A stretch of DNA of 64,000 bases. Source: Malus domestica (taxonomy: Eukaryota; Streptophyta; Magnoliopsida; Rosales; Rosaceae). Both the position numbers and the translations under genes were made by a program. The first letter of the stretch is position 1; each line of letters starts with the position of its first letter. The notes beneath the pieces are model-generated. The model did not search any database. It had not been told where the DNA came from and saw only the letters and a list, made by a program, of their open reading frames with translations. Shown piece by piece: positions 34,830 through 45,756 of this stretch. The stretch lies in assembly GCF_042453785.1 (NCBI RefSeq), contig NC_091672.1, positions 10,062,501 to 10,126,500 on the forward strand, given 5' to 3'.

Positions 34830-37120
34830 ATGCTCTCAACAGTGACAAAGCACACAAAAATGTCGACTACCTCTCGCTCGCTGTACCGTTCACTGCGCCT
34901 GCGGTCCTTTTCCACAAGCACGAAGCCGACACATCACAACAGCCACCAGCAGAACCACCAGTACACGGAACCCAATTCCTTCATTGGGTGCTGGGAGGCC
35001 CCCAAGGACCCCAAGGAGGCTGAGGCCAAGCTTGCGCAGCTCCGCCGAGACTACGCCAAGCAGGTCAAGGAGGTCCGCAAGGAGTATATCAAGGAGGTCG
35101 AGGTCATGAGGCTCGAGAAACTTCGCAAGGACGAGGCTTGTAAAGAAGCCCTTAGGCTCCAGAACGAGGAGCGCAAGAGGCTCAAGGCAGAGGCTGCAAA
35201 GGTCCGCGCCCAGCAGCGTGAGGTTGCCGAGCAGGAGTTCCGGCAAACGCTGGTATGTGCAATCTGATTTTTCTCCGATTTTGATTTTGTTCCAGTGTTT
35301 GGTTGCTGAGAAAGTGTGGGAAATGGAAGGAAATTTTTGGGTTTTTAATTAATTTGAAATTTTGGGTTTTTGGTTTTTTGGGTTTGTCATGTGGAAATGG
35401 GAGGGCAGAGGAGAATTTGAGTTGGTGAAGTTTCTGATTTGTGTTTGCTTCAAATTTAGGTCTTCTAATTGGTGTTGATTATCTGTTTTGTTGTTGGAAA
35501 GGTGAGAAAAAGGAGAAATCTTTGAATCCTTGAATCTTTTTTGGCTTTTCAGTTTGGTTTGTAAAAGAAAATGGGAAGATCTAATAGGAGTAGACAGTAA
35601 AGGGTCCAGTAGTTAGGAATTGGCAAGATTGATATGTTAGCGTCTTTGTTATTTATGCGGAAATGTTAACCCATAAAAGCATTAGAAAGTAAGACATTCA
35701 TAATGGATCTATTTGTGCTGTTGTGCTATCCAACTCTTCTGATGATATTTCAGTCTATTCATTGATAATATGCATGGTGCATTTCTGACCATGATCTCAA
35801 AACAATTTTCATTTGGTAAAAAGTAAAAGCTGACATTCATTTGTATGCTTGGTAAACCTTGAGATATTTTTAGGTTTAATTTCCTTTACCAAATTGTTTC
35901 TTAATAAAAAAAAGGCTTTTAAGAAGGTCCTTAGAGTTTGGAGTCCAAATCGATGTTGTTTAACTTAACATTTGATTAGAACCCTAATCTGGTGGTTTAT
36001 AAATGTTCAATGGTGAAATTTGTCCCGTTAAAATAAAATTAATTATCTTGTTAAGTGTTGATCAAAAATCTGGTTTGGCATATTCGTTTAGTTTCCATTC
36101 CTGTACCAACTAAAACTTGAGTAAATGTTTATAGTCATTGATGAAAAAAAATAGTTGATACTGGTGTCTTGACATGTTTTATTTAACAGTCCGAGCTCAT
36201 ACCGTGATAACATGAATAATGAGGGTTAAATTAATTATCTTGTTAAGCGTTGATCAAAAATCTGGTTTGGCATATTCTTTTAGTTTCCATTCCTGTACCA
36301 ACTAAAACTTGAGTAGATGTTTATAGTCATTGATGAAAAAAAAATAGTTGATACTGGTGTCTTGACATGTTTTATTTAACAGTCCGAGCTCATACTGTGA
36401 TAACATGAATAATGAGGGTTAAAAAAAATTCGGTGAACTTAAATGTATCGACTGTCAGAGATTTCCTTGATCATTTAAAGAAATATATAGCTTTAGTGGT
36501 GTGGGGGGAAGTGGTGTTTTGTTTGAGGTAGAAGGTAAAGTCGTCGTTTTCCTTGGTAGAGTTCTCCTTTTAGAGTGTTCAAGCTTTTCCAACTCTATCT
36601 CTCCTCATGTAGTTGAGATTGCATTGCTTAGATGAAAGGATCAAGTGTATCAGTCGGGGATGCAACTTCCTTTGCCGTGGTTTTGGCAGGGACATGTGGG
36701 ATTTGTTCTTTGTTAAGTATGCAAGGTTTGAATATCTAAAGTAAATTCACATGATTAATTGTGGCATGCGAGTCTACCTTCACGGGTTACATAAATAAAT
36801 GACAATTTTATACTTGATTGAAAATCTTTATCCAATCAATGTCCTCGAGAGGAAGGAAAGAGAGCTGGTTAATTTTTCTTTTCTTGTTCGACACTGCATC
36901 TATGTTTCTTTCACTTGTCTTACGTGTTATGATTTGTCTAAATGCACAGTTGAAAGAAAGAGCAGAGAAGCTTGAGAATTGGAAGATGAAGGAAAAACAG
37001 AAAGAAGAGATGAAAAAAGATGAGAAAGAACTGCTGCGACGTAAGAGTTCCATGTGGATCGATGAACAAGAACTGGAAAAGAAGATTTTAGAAGCCATCG
37101 TCGATACCACACCACTTTGA
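34830..37120 (+). CDS. Probable mitochondrial coiled-coil protein, function unknown
   Basis: Two exons join in phase 0: 34830-35252 and 36950-37120 (GT-AG, 1.7-kb intron), 197 residues. The N-terminus is rich in Ser, Thr and Arg with almost no acids (SRSLYRSLRLRSFSTSTK), which fits a mitochondrial presequence. Residue 39 on has NSFIGCWEAPKDPKEAEAKL, followed by a long charged alpha-helical region (KQVKEVRKEYIKEVEVMRL, RAEKLENWKMKEKQKEEMKK) that should form a coiled coil. The second in-frame Met at 34860 gives a shorter but equally credible start. I do not recognise the family with certainty. A small-subunit mitoribosomal protein (mS26-like) is one idea, based only on size, targeting and helical charge pattern. 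The intron contains a 192-bp tandem duplication. The gene converges on ARP, with 0.76 kb between stop codons. Confidence 0.8.
36041..36424. repeat. Tandem duplication of 192 bp in an intron
   Basis: AATTATCTTGTTAAG(T/C)GTTG starts at 36041 and again at 36233. The two units run in parallel through GTACCAACTAAAACTTGAGT and CAGTCCGAGCTCATAC to AATGAGGGTTAAA. Only a handful of differences are visible, so the duplication is fairly recent. Confidence 0.9.
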
Positions 37121-37882
37121 GTCTATTTCACTTCTAAATAGTCCAAGTGGTGCTATCCTGTAGTTTCACCGGATAGACAAGATAACCGGGACTTAGTATG
37201 TTTTGTACCGAGTCCTCATTTTTAACAAAATTTGTACACCTTTTTTAACTGGACTCTCTATGTTTTGTGACCTCGTATGCTCTAAATTTTGGAAGGCACT
37301 GGTGTGATACCAGCCATAAGTTCTCTTACGGTCAAGTTAGCGTAAGGATTGTAAGCAGTAGGGAAGAGAGCGATTGAGATTTGAGAGCAGCATATGCATT
37401 GCCCATGTTCAACCCTAATAATAGTTGGGAGATGGACCTTTTAGGATAGTGATATCCATATTAAACAAGGAGAATTTTAGAGGATATCTAGCGATAGATA
37501 TTTTTACGTTATACGATTGTGATTACTTGAGGCTTAAGCCAATCCCAAGATTGTGGGAATCTCCAAGATTATAGGAGATTAGTCCATTGGAACATATCCT
37601 GTATCTTGCGGAGCAAACATGGTTATTCTCGACAAGACCTGTAGGTACCTAACTTTATTTGCTCACAAAGATTCGTAGGTGAGTCTTGTTGGGAATGAAC
37701 TTAAAAACATTTAAACAAATAAGTTCATCGATTGGTTCAGTCATTATATTACAACATAGAGTTAAAGTTTACGGATGGAAAGCAATACAAAATCTCCACC
37801 CCTAAATTTTGCAATGTACCACTTTAGTCTTTAGGCGATTTCAAATGCCCATACAAAATTGGATTTCATTTCGCCGTCCTAC

Positions 37883-40800
37883 CTAGAGCTTAAATACAAG
37901 ACCTATAGGGCAATGATCGCTACCAGTAACATCAGGGAGAATGTATGAGTCGTGAACCTTGTCCGCTATGGATTCTGAGACGAGGAAGTAGTCAAGCCGC
38001 CACCCTAGCAAGAACAATAACAATAACAAATCTGAACTATTGAAGGGGAAAAAAAAAACTTTCCTTACATATGAATATCTCGCGCTTGCACACAAACACA
38101 AATACATGTTCCAAGAATCACAAAATCAGTATGCAAATAATGGATGCTTAGAATGTCTGGTCATAGGAACACTTGGATCATAACTATATGGCATAATTTG
38201 ATACCATCAAGTACTTGTTTGAATGCAATTGCAAATCTGAATAATGAAATCTACGAATACAGATTGAGAATACCTCTATTAAATTTGCGTCCACCATGCC
38301 GATAACCCCAGTAAGTATAGCCTACAACACCAGGGTGTTGCCTTCTGAAGGTATCCACAAATCCCTTGGATAAAAAGTTTGTCCCAAAGGAATGCCTTTC
38401 TTCATCTGTAAACCCGGCACTTCTTCTATTTCCCTATAGGTGTGTTAAGAAAAAAGATCATCAATAAAATTGGTATAGTATGCTACAAGCTGTGTCACCG
38501 AGTAGGCATAACATCCCCTAAATATGTTCAATTTGCCACCTCAATTTTCCTAAGAAAAGGTTAAAAAAAAAATTGAAGCAAATTAATAGCCCAAATTCAG
38601 GATTCGTTTTTTTAGGTAGGAACAGATTAAATGACACCAGACAGGTGTGTCACATGCTGAACACCACTTAAAGCTTCTACAGAATTTTTTTTCCCCTGAT
38701 TCAGCCGTAGAACTTAATGCTGAAATTATGCTCATTTTGTTTGTCAAAATCTCAAACATCGATAACCTTGATTTATAAAATATATTTCTTGAGATAGACA
38801 CCCTAAAATTCGGATACTTTTCCTTATGTTGAGTGATCTGCAGGGAATAACAAAGGTTTACTGACAACAAAATCTGGAGAACTTACAGCTGGGTTATATA
38901 TGTCTATCTCTTGATGAGCACAGTTTAGATCACCAGTTAAAATGACAGGTTTTGACTTTTCCAGCTCCTGCGTTGAAAATGAAGGTGCTCAAAAGCATCA
39001 AGTAATTATTAAATTATCACATCAGCTATGCTTTTCAAAAGCATACAAAATTTCTTCGATCCAGAAAAAAAAAGAGTATTGTGCCGTAATAGAGGGAAAA
39101 ATATAGTACACTTACTTTCATGTAATTGCTGAGAGTTGGATCCCATTCTGTGATCCTGTATGACTAAAAAAGAAATTACGACTGTTAGCAGAGAAGGCAT
39201 CTCTAAATACTACATTGAATTCGGCTGCAAAATGCTTAAGGTTAAATACCAGTCTTCGCAGACCATCTCCAGAATTAGGAACATATCCACTTATCAGGTA
39301 AAACGAGTCAAACTCTACTGTTACAATCCGCCCCTCACTGTCATGATCGGGTATGCCAAGGCCATATGTGACTGAATGTGGCTTTATCTGTCAGACAATG
39401 AACGCCAATTTGTATTAGCAGATTAACCAATATAAAATTCATGAATGGATAAAAGCAAATCCAACTCTGCTGTTCCACTACCACAGATGGAAAAACAATA
39501 TCAATGTAGAAACAAAAATGAATAGTTGCATTCAAATAAGAAAGCAAGATCAAAATAATTTTATTCTTACCCAATAAGCATTTGAAACATTTAAAAAAAA
39601 AAAGGTAATAGGCAAAAATCACTGCTCTCAACTTTGTTGCTGACATCTATATTATTCTTATGTAAGAGAAAAAATTAGCAGCTGCAGTTCAATTCTCGAA
39701 ATTTTTTAAAACTAGGTAGACACGGATTTCATTATCATTGAACTCATCTTCTATGAAGTTTTGGTTCGCTATTGGACTAGAAGCCTAGAATCTACATTGT
39801 TCACACAAATAAATAGCTGACCAGAATTAAGCATTAAGTGAGGTTAACACAACATTAAGGAGCCACGGTGCAGGTATAAATAAAGACCATTATACATTCA
39901 ATACTTCATTTTCTAAAGACATCAAATAACCGCCCTCAAGAAGAGAGAAGCTATATACCCGAGATATAATTGCAGTTCCTGAATAACCAAGTTTGGAAAC
40001 ACTGCATGTCCAGAAGCTATTCTCATAGCCATCTATCAGAGACCTTTTCACATCTTCAACATCTTTCTCCTGTTCCAAAACATAATATAATTGATATAGA
40101 AAAAGCAAAAAGAAGATGGGTGCAATTTACGTCTTATAGTTAACTTTAGAAGGACAAAGGCATAAGATTTAGCTTGGTTGTCCCAAATAGAAAGATATAT
40201 TTTTCTATCAGTATAAACTAACGAATGGAAAAAATCAGTATACCTCAAACATTGATAGTATGATCGAACAACCTAAGAGTCCAAAGTAGGGAATGGTTAC
40301 CGGTATACTTGGCATGAATATTTCGGAGTAAAGCACTGCATTACAATAAAAGATTGCCTTCTATTGTAAAAATAAACTCCACCAAGATTTTTTTTCTTCT
40401 TATAAGTGACCAAAACTATACAAGTGCGAGTAGTGAAGCAATCTTGACAGCTGATACACACAAAAAGAGATTGAAAAAAATAAAAAAATAAATAAAAATT
40501 GACCTTTAGTTACTCAGAAATGAAAACCTATTCTTCGGTGAGCCTTCTTGAGAGTGAACTTTAAGCCTTAGATAGCCCATCATGTTGAACCATAAAAGAT
40601 AATGTCACTCATTGCTCAGCACATTCAGAGGCCAAGCTATCAGCCAATTCTTTGCCAATCACAAAGCATGTAAATATAATAAAAATGTAACTACGAAACA
40701 ATGATGCATTAACTGTATTATCAAACAAGAATTGACCCTTTAAAAGGTAAAAATTAGAAATAAAATACTTGCCTGCAGTTTGGTCTCCTGCAAACACAGT

Positions 40801-42363
40801 ACATCAAAATCTTCCCTTTGAGCGAGCTGCAAAGCAGAGAATCCCTCCAGCTTAAGTAATGCCCTTAAACCATTGACATTCCAAGACATAAGCTTCACAA
40901 ATTTAGTATCTCTGGGAAGCAGTGGACGCTTCATTGTTCTAGGATTATATGGGATCCAATCTTTCTGAGGTTTCTTGTGTGCAAGAACTGTCCACGGCTC
41001 AGCCACTCTATCATCAGCTTTGACATCAACACTAATAGTTTCTGAAGATACTTTCCTCCGTGTCCTCGAGATTTTCTCACCTAGACAGATAACAACAGTA
41101 TACAAGCAGAACCAGTCATCATCATTAAGTTAACTGAACCTGGATAAAAATAAGAAAATACACTGAATGACAATCCATGGAACCATTTTACAGCACCTGA
41201 AACCTCATCATATTCAATTGACAGCTTCTCCTTTTTCGTGGCAACTTTGTTATCGCCTACAAGAGTTTTACTCTTAACTGACGAATGCTTTAACCTTCTC
41301 TTATTCCGTTGCAGTTCATGACCCTCCAAAACAGTGTCGACATTTTGAGCATGGTCTCCATCAGATGAAGTTTCAGCCTTGGTTTGACCTGATGCATTTT
41401 CAATAGAAATGGCGGACACTTGTCCTTGTCTTACCACAGAACCTTCACCTGATAAATGCGAATAAACTCTTTTAAGTCCTAACCATTCAAGTCCAAGGAA
41501 CTAGGCACAAAGAAGAAATAGTATGAAATCAATTTTAATAAGACGTTCATTAACTTTCGGAGCAGTACATGAAAAAAAAAATTCGGTACCATCTATCTTC
41601 TTTTCCAAAAAGCACTTCAAGGCAGACACAAGCTCGCATTTACGACCTTTGGCAGGGATACCGACATTCCTGGCAGGCAATTTAAAGTTTCAAAGCATTC
41701 TACAAGCACTGTAAATCATAATATTCAACTCAAATCCCCACTTGCTATCTATCAATACCATACACACTTGATACAAAAGGAACATCCCCATTTGAGTCTT
41801 GACTAACGAAAAAATTAAGACTTGAAGAAATGTTTACCTCAACGTAGTTCGGAGTTGGTGAACTGTCATTGCCTCGATTCGTGCAGGGTCATCCTTAAAA
41901 CTCTCAATCTCAAGCTCATTGCTTTCGACATCGTCTTCCTAAGAGATTCAATCAATCGCTAACAAACACTATTTGCAAATCACCCAACAAACAAAAAACG
42001 GAAATAAATAGAAAAATCAGCATAAAATACATGAAATTTATACAAGTAGAACCTTGAAAATAGGATTCTGAGGAGTTGGGTTTGTTGCACTCATTGGTCC
42101 TTTGGCTTTGGGGGATTTCTTTCTTGTGGGGGAAGCAGTCGAGACGGTGCGTTTAGGCACAAAAGCTTGAGGTGCTCCCAATCTGATCAGAGAATCCAAT
42201 GCTCTTGTTCCGGTTGTGGAATTCGTCAGAGAAACTGCGAAGTTACTGGTTTGGGTCGTCAGTTATTTCAAATGTAGCTGAAATTAAATTCATACGGAAT
42301 TGAAAATCATAGAGAAAACCTTAACCTGCTGAGATTGAGGAAAGACTTAAACCCTAATTGCAT
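37883..42363 (-). CDS. ARP: AP endonuclease / redox protein with SAP domain
   Basis: Twelve exons join in phase: 42363-42326, 42245-42053, 41938-41838, 41669-41590, 41448-41197, 41080-40773, 40069-39959, 39387-39250, 39163-39116, 38967-38887, 38433-38274, 38004-37883. The product is 543 residues (Arabidopsis ARP is about 536). The enzyme cuts DNA at abasic sites in base-excision repair; plant ARP acts in plastids and also has redox activity. The basic, Ser/Thr-rich N-terminus fits a transit peptide. Residues about 100-137 form a SAP DNA-binding domain ([17 protein letters not shown]). The exonuclease III-type domain spans about 275-543, with [10 protein letters not shown], catalytic Glu320 in QETK, Asp436/Asn438 in GDLN and Asp533-His534 in GSDHCP. 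All key residues are present. The intron after exon 6 has a GC donor (CAG then GCAAGT); the others are GT-AG. Confidence 0.95.
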
Positions 42364-42399
42364 TCTTCTTCCAAGACGAAGTTGCAAAGACAGACTGAG

Positions 42400-42800
42400 A
42401 AATATGATTTTTTTTTTTTTTCTTTTGTAAAAGTATTTTTAACAAAAAAAAAAATAGTGTTTGAATGTTTGGACACTTTTATATAAATTGTTGTAGATAC
42501 GTTAAATTATTAAAATAGATATGATATTTAATATGGTATAATAATTGTCGAAGAGAATAATGTAGGATAATTATTGTAATTTTGTAAAATATGTGGGATA
42601 TATTTGTTTTTTGAATTTTTTAAATGGGAACTGATTACTATGCCTTGAAAAAAAATATTTTTTAGAAGCATGTTAGACCCTTTTTTTCTTTTTTATGCTT
42701 TTCTATTGTCATTGACATCAATTTTTTTTTAAAGTCACTTTTTTTTGTTTTATCAAAAACACATTGATGTTCCAGATTTTTTTAATAAGCTATTTTTTTA
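42400..42800. other. AT-rich upstream region of ARP
   Basis: Poly-A/T runs and AT-rich sequence between the ARP start codon and the foldback element. No coding or RNA gene was seen. The ARP promoter must lie in or before it. Confidence 0.5.
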
Positions 42801-43330
42801 AAAGGGTAAATTATATAGTAGCTCCTCAGGTTTGAGGTCTATTACAACCCTATACAACATATTTAAAACATTTCACTTTCATACTTCATGTACTATGTTA
42901 TTTCAAAATAATACATCCTTTACATTTTCTATTCGTTAAGTGCTGATGTGGCTGTCATATTTATGCCACGTGGCAAAAAAAATAATTTTAAATTTAAAAA
43001 AAAAAAATCTGAATCTTCTAAATTAAATATAAAAAAAAAACAAAAGTTGAACCCACAACCCCCCCCACCCAACCACCCAACCTACAACCCAAAAGAAGAA
43101 GAGAGGGAAAAAAAAAAATACCCATCTTATCTTTCTTGACCACTCATTCCTTGCAACCCACCCCTTTCTTCCCCCTCCCATCTTCCTCCATCCCACCGTG
43201 CATCCATCCTCCACCTCCTCCTCTGCACCCCACTATTTGCAACCCAGAAAAGAAAAGAAAAAAAAAAGAAAAACACATATCCCTTTCCCTACAACCTAGA
43301 TCTTGTCTTCCCCAATGAGTGTGGATTTAA

Positions 43331-44289
43331 GAGCAGTTCCACCGTGGGCAATAGCTCAGTGGACTGGCTCTTAAACAGGGCCAGAAAGCCCGAGCAACTT
43401 GGTCCAACGTGTGCTGGCGATGGAGCCCGAGCTGGCCTGAGAGAGAGACCCGGCAGGAGTTGCGAGCCCGAGAGCCCAAAGGGCATGTGACGCAAGGCTG
43501 ACGTCAGCCACGCGGTGGACGGGCCGAACTTCCCTTTTTCTCTCTCAACCTTCATGGTTCTTGAACGACATCATCGTTTCACGGTGGATGGATGAAGGCG
43601 ACAAAGCAGAAACCCCAAATTTTACGAAGCAAATTTTGTAGAACAAAACCCATTAGAGACAATACTAAAAACCTAACACGAAAATTGGATGATCCGACCC
43701 GGACCGAATCAGACGGGGTTGAGAAGTTGGGAAAGTTATGGCTTGGGTTCCGAGTTCATGCAGATGATGATGACCAGGGGAATGAAGCCATAGCGGGTGA
43801 TGACCTTGGCCTTTTTCAGGGCCCATGTGCTCCACCCCTTGAAGGATTGAGCCACCGAGCGCTCCTCCGAGCCCTTGGAGGGCTTCGCCGAAGTCTTGCC
43901 CTTGCTCTTCAGAGATATTCTCGACGCCATTGAAATTTCCTTCTGGGGTTTGTGCGAATTTTGATTTGATTAATTAATTGCTTGAGCAAACTGTTTTACA
44001 GAAAAAAACTTTAGTCAAAATTTGACTAGTTAAAATGTGAGAAGGTGCATTAACTTTGCAATGAAATTTGCATCTTTAATCTTTAATTTGCACTTTTCTT
44101 AAAATAATTATTTTGTATAATTTTATAAATAAAAAAATTACTATTATTTTATTACCTATTGCCAGGACTATTCAGTGTAGGGATGGAGATGTAAAAGGCA
44201 GTTACTGTTTATTAAAGGCATTACTGTTTATTGGGTGGATTAAATAGTGAATAACCCTGGGGGGGGCCTTAGCAACGGTGGAGTTGCTC
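43331..44289. mobile_element. PIF/Harbinger-like non-autonomous element with captured gene
   Basis: The left end GAGCAGTTCCACCGTGGGC and the reverse complement of the right end GAGCAACTCCACCGTTGCT form terminal inverted repeats. TAA flanks both sides (43328-43330, 44290-44292), the 3-bp duplication of this superfamily. The 959-bp element contains a TOM7-like sequence on the minus strand with what look like UTRs. The right 130 bp (CAGTTACTGTTTATT, GAATAACCCTGGGG) is typical MITE end DNA. It sits inside the foldback element. Confidence 0.75.
43709..43930 (-). pseudogene. TOM7: TOM7 copy with one nonsense codon
   Basis: TOM7 is a small subunit of the translocase of the mitochondrial outer membrane. 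The frame starts at 43930 ([12 protein letters not shown]), passes through [19 protein letters not shown] and [16 protein letters not shown], then meets TAA at 43736-43738. It continues in the same frame as LSQLLNPV to TGA at 43709. Counting through the stop gives 73 codons plus a terminator, the family length of about 72-75. The TAA stands where plant TOM7 proteins usually have Gln, so a single C-to-T change (CAA to TAA) explains it. The core transmembrane segment is intact. It is intronless and lies inside a transposon, so it is a captured copy and not the working gene. A 64-residue product cannot be excluded. Confidence 0.85.
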
Positions 44290-44769
44290 TAAAGAATGGG
44301 GTGTGTAGAGGATGGAAGAGGATGCGTGCGAGGGTGGGTGCATTGGGTTTTTTTTCCTTTTCTTTCTGGGTTGTAGGTTGGGCTCGGGTTGAGGGAGGGG
44401 GGGGGAAGAGGGGAAGATGGGTGCGAGGAGGAGGTGGAGATGGGTGCAAAGGAGGAGGAGTTGGTGAGATATGGACTTCGGCAGCGGCGCGGGGGGGGGG
44501 GTGGGTAGGTGGGTGGTTTAGGGGGATCTGGGTTTTCTGTTTTTTTTTTTTTTTTTTTTTTGTTCAAGGTTCATGTATGGGTGAGGGGGTGGGGTAATGG
44601 GATCTGGAATTTTTTTTTTATTTAGAAGATTCAGGTTTTAAAAAAAAAAATTAAAAACTTATTTTTTTGCCATGTGGCACACATTTGGCAGCCACGCCAG
44701 CACTTCACAGATCGATTAATGGAAAATATACCCTTTTTTAAAAGTACCACAATTCCAAACCAACCCATA

Positions 44770-44950
44770 GTCAACAATTTTTTTTTTTATACTTTTTTTT
44801 TGAAAAAACGTAGTATTTCATTGGGCCAACTATATTAATGTGGTTCAACTTTGTATTTGATGAAAAATGAATTTAAGATCTCTCTTACTTACAAGTGAAG
44901 ATGAATACCACTAAAACGTAGTACTAAATGACTAGTCGACAACTTTCTAA
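44770..44950 (-). mobile_element. tRNA-derived SINE-like repeat (copy 1)
   Basis: On the minus strand it runs from TTGACTAGTCATTTAGTACT past TTTTAGTGGTATTCATCTTC to a degenerate B-box region and ends in an A-rich tail (T runs on the plus strand at 44770-44800). The same layout recurs at 56345-56530. Decayed. Confidence 0.5.
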
Positions 44951-45756
44951 GAAAGAAAAGAGAATAACCAATACTAGATTGAGAAGTAGATGGATCTCAC
45001 TATAAGAACATCTAAGGGTTAGTTCGGTTCGGTTTTTTGCCGAAACCGAAAACCGAAGTCACTATTCAGTTCAGCTTTTCGTTCTGTGACTTTGGCTCGG
45101 TTTCCTCATTCTCTCTATGGTTTTAGTTCGAAGCCATCTGTCTTTCATCATCGTCTCGTGCCCTGGTTTCTTGCAGATTCAAGAAATAAAAGAAATAGCC
45201 AAACATTAACGTTGCGTTGAAATATTTCGTTGGGAGGTTCTAAGCCTCTGGAGGAGGAGGAGGAGGAGGAGGAGGAATTGGTTCAACCTAAGTACGTAAA
45301 CAGGTGCATGCATGTGTGGAGTGTGGCTTTATATACAAGGATGTCAATGACAATATATCATTTGCGTGAATGAGGTAAAAGGATCTCTGTATTAACCCCC
45401 ATCCAATGTTGTATAAACACAAACGAATGTGACGGGAGAAAGAATATGGATTACAGTCGCCAGCAATCGGGCCGGTTCTTAAATAGCTACCGAGTAAGAA
45501 AATTAAGACCCTGCCAAGGGAAATCCCCTCTAACCTCTTAACCTCTGCAAACTCCTAATCTAAACCGGTAATGTACATCAGCGCTTGGGTAATGATCGGG
45601 AAGAACCACATAAAAAACTGAAAAACGAAAAAAAAAACGTCATCTTAACAGCAGACCAACCTGTCTGTTTCTTTCACTCCCTCGAACTTTTCTCTTCTAC
45701 AATAATGGCATTGCTCAATATGCTTTGTTCACACGGGAAGCTTGATGAGGTCTCGG
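44951..45756. other. Spacer downstream of KOB1
   Basis: Holds an inverted GGTTCGGTTTTTTGCCGAAACCG motif near 45020, a GAG trinucleotide run at 45253-45276 and, towards 45.75 kb, the probable 3' UTR of the minus-strand KOB1 gene. The open frame 45585-45863 on the plus strand overlaps the last KOB1 exon and is treated as chance. Confidence 0.5.

Larger units (their letters stand above)
42805..44735. mobile_element. Large foldback element carrying a nested MITE
   Basis: The left part (42805-43320) and the reverse complement of the right part (44735-44295) share, in the same order, AAGTGCTG(A/G)(T/C)GTGGCTG, GCCA(C/T)GTGGCAAAAAAA, CTGAATCTTCTAAAT and then CCCAACCTACAACCC-type cytosine-rich text. 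The arms are about 450-500 bp and imperfect. Long terminal repeats of this kind are seen in MULE/foldback elements, but no target duplication was fixed because the outer edges are blurred. No transposase is present. G/C-rich arms create spurious Pro/Gly-rich frames on both strands. Confidence 0.6.

Noticed and set aside
34890-35246. 118-aa Leu-rich frame opposite the coiled-coil gene
   Set aside because: It is the antisense of a Lys/Glu/Arg-rich exon, which always gives Leu/Phe-rich text.
43709-43930. A functional TOM7 gene
   Set aside because: A stop codon lies nine codons before the normal end and the copy sits inside a transposon. A slightly shortened product remains conceivable, so it is called a pseudogene and not excluded absolutely.
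44247-44597. Gly/Trp-rich 116-aa open frame and its Pro-rich antisense frame
   Set aside because: They come from the G-rich arm of the foldback element; low complexity, mirrored at 43023-43214.
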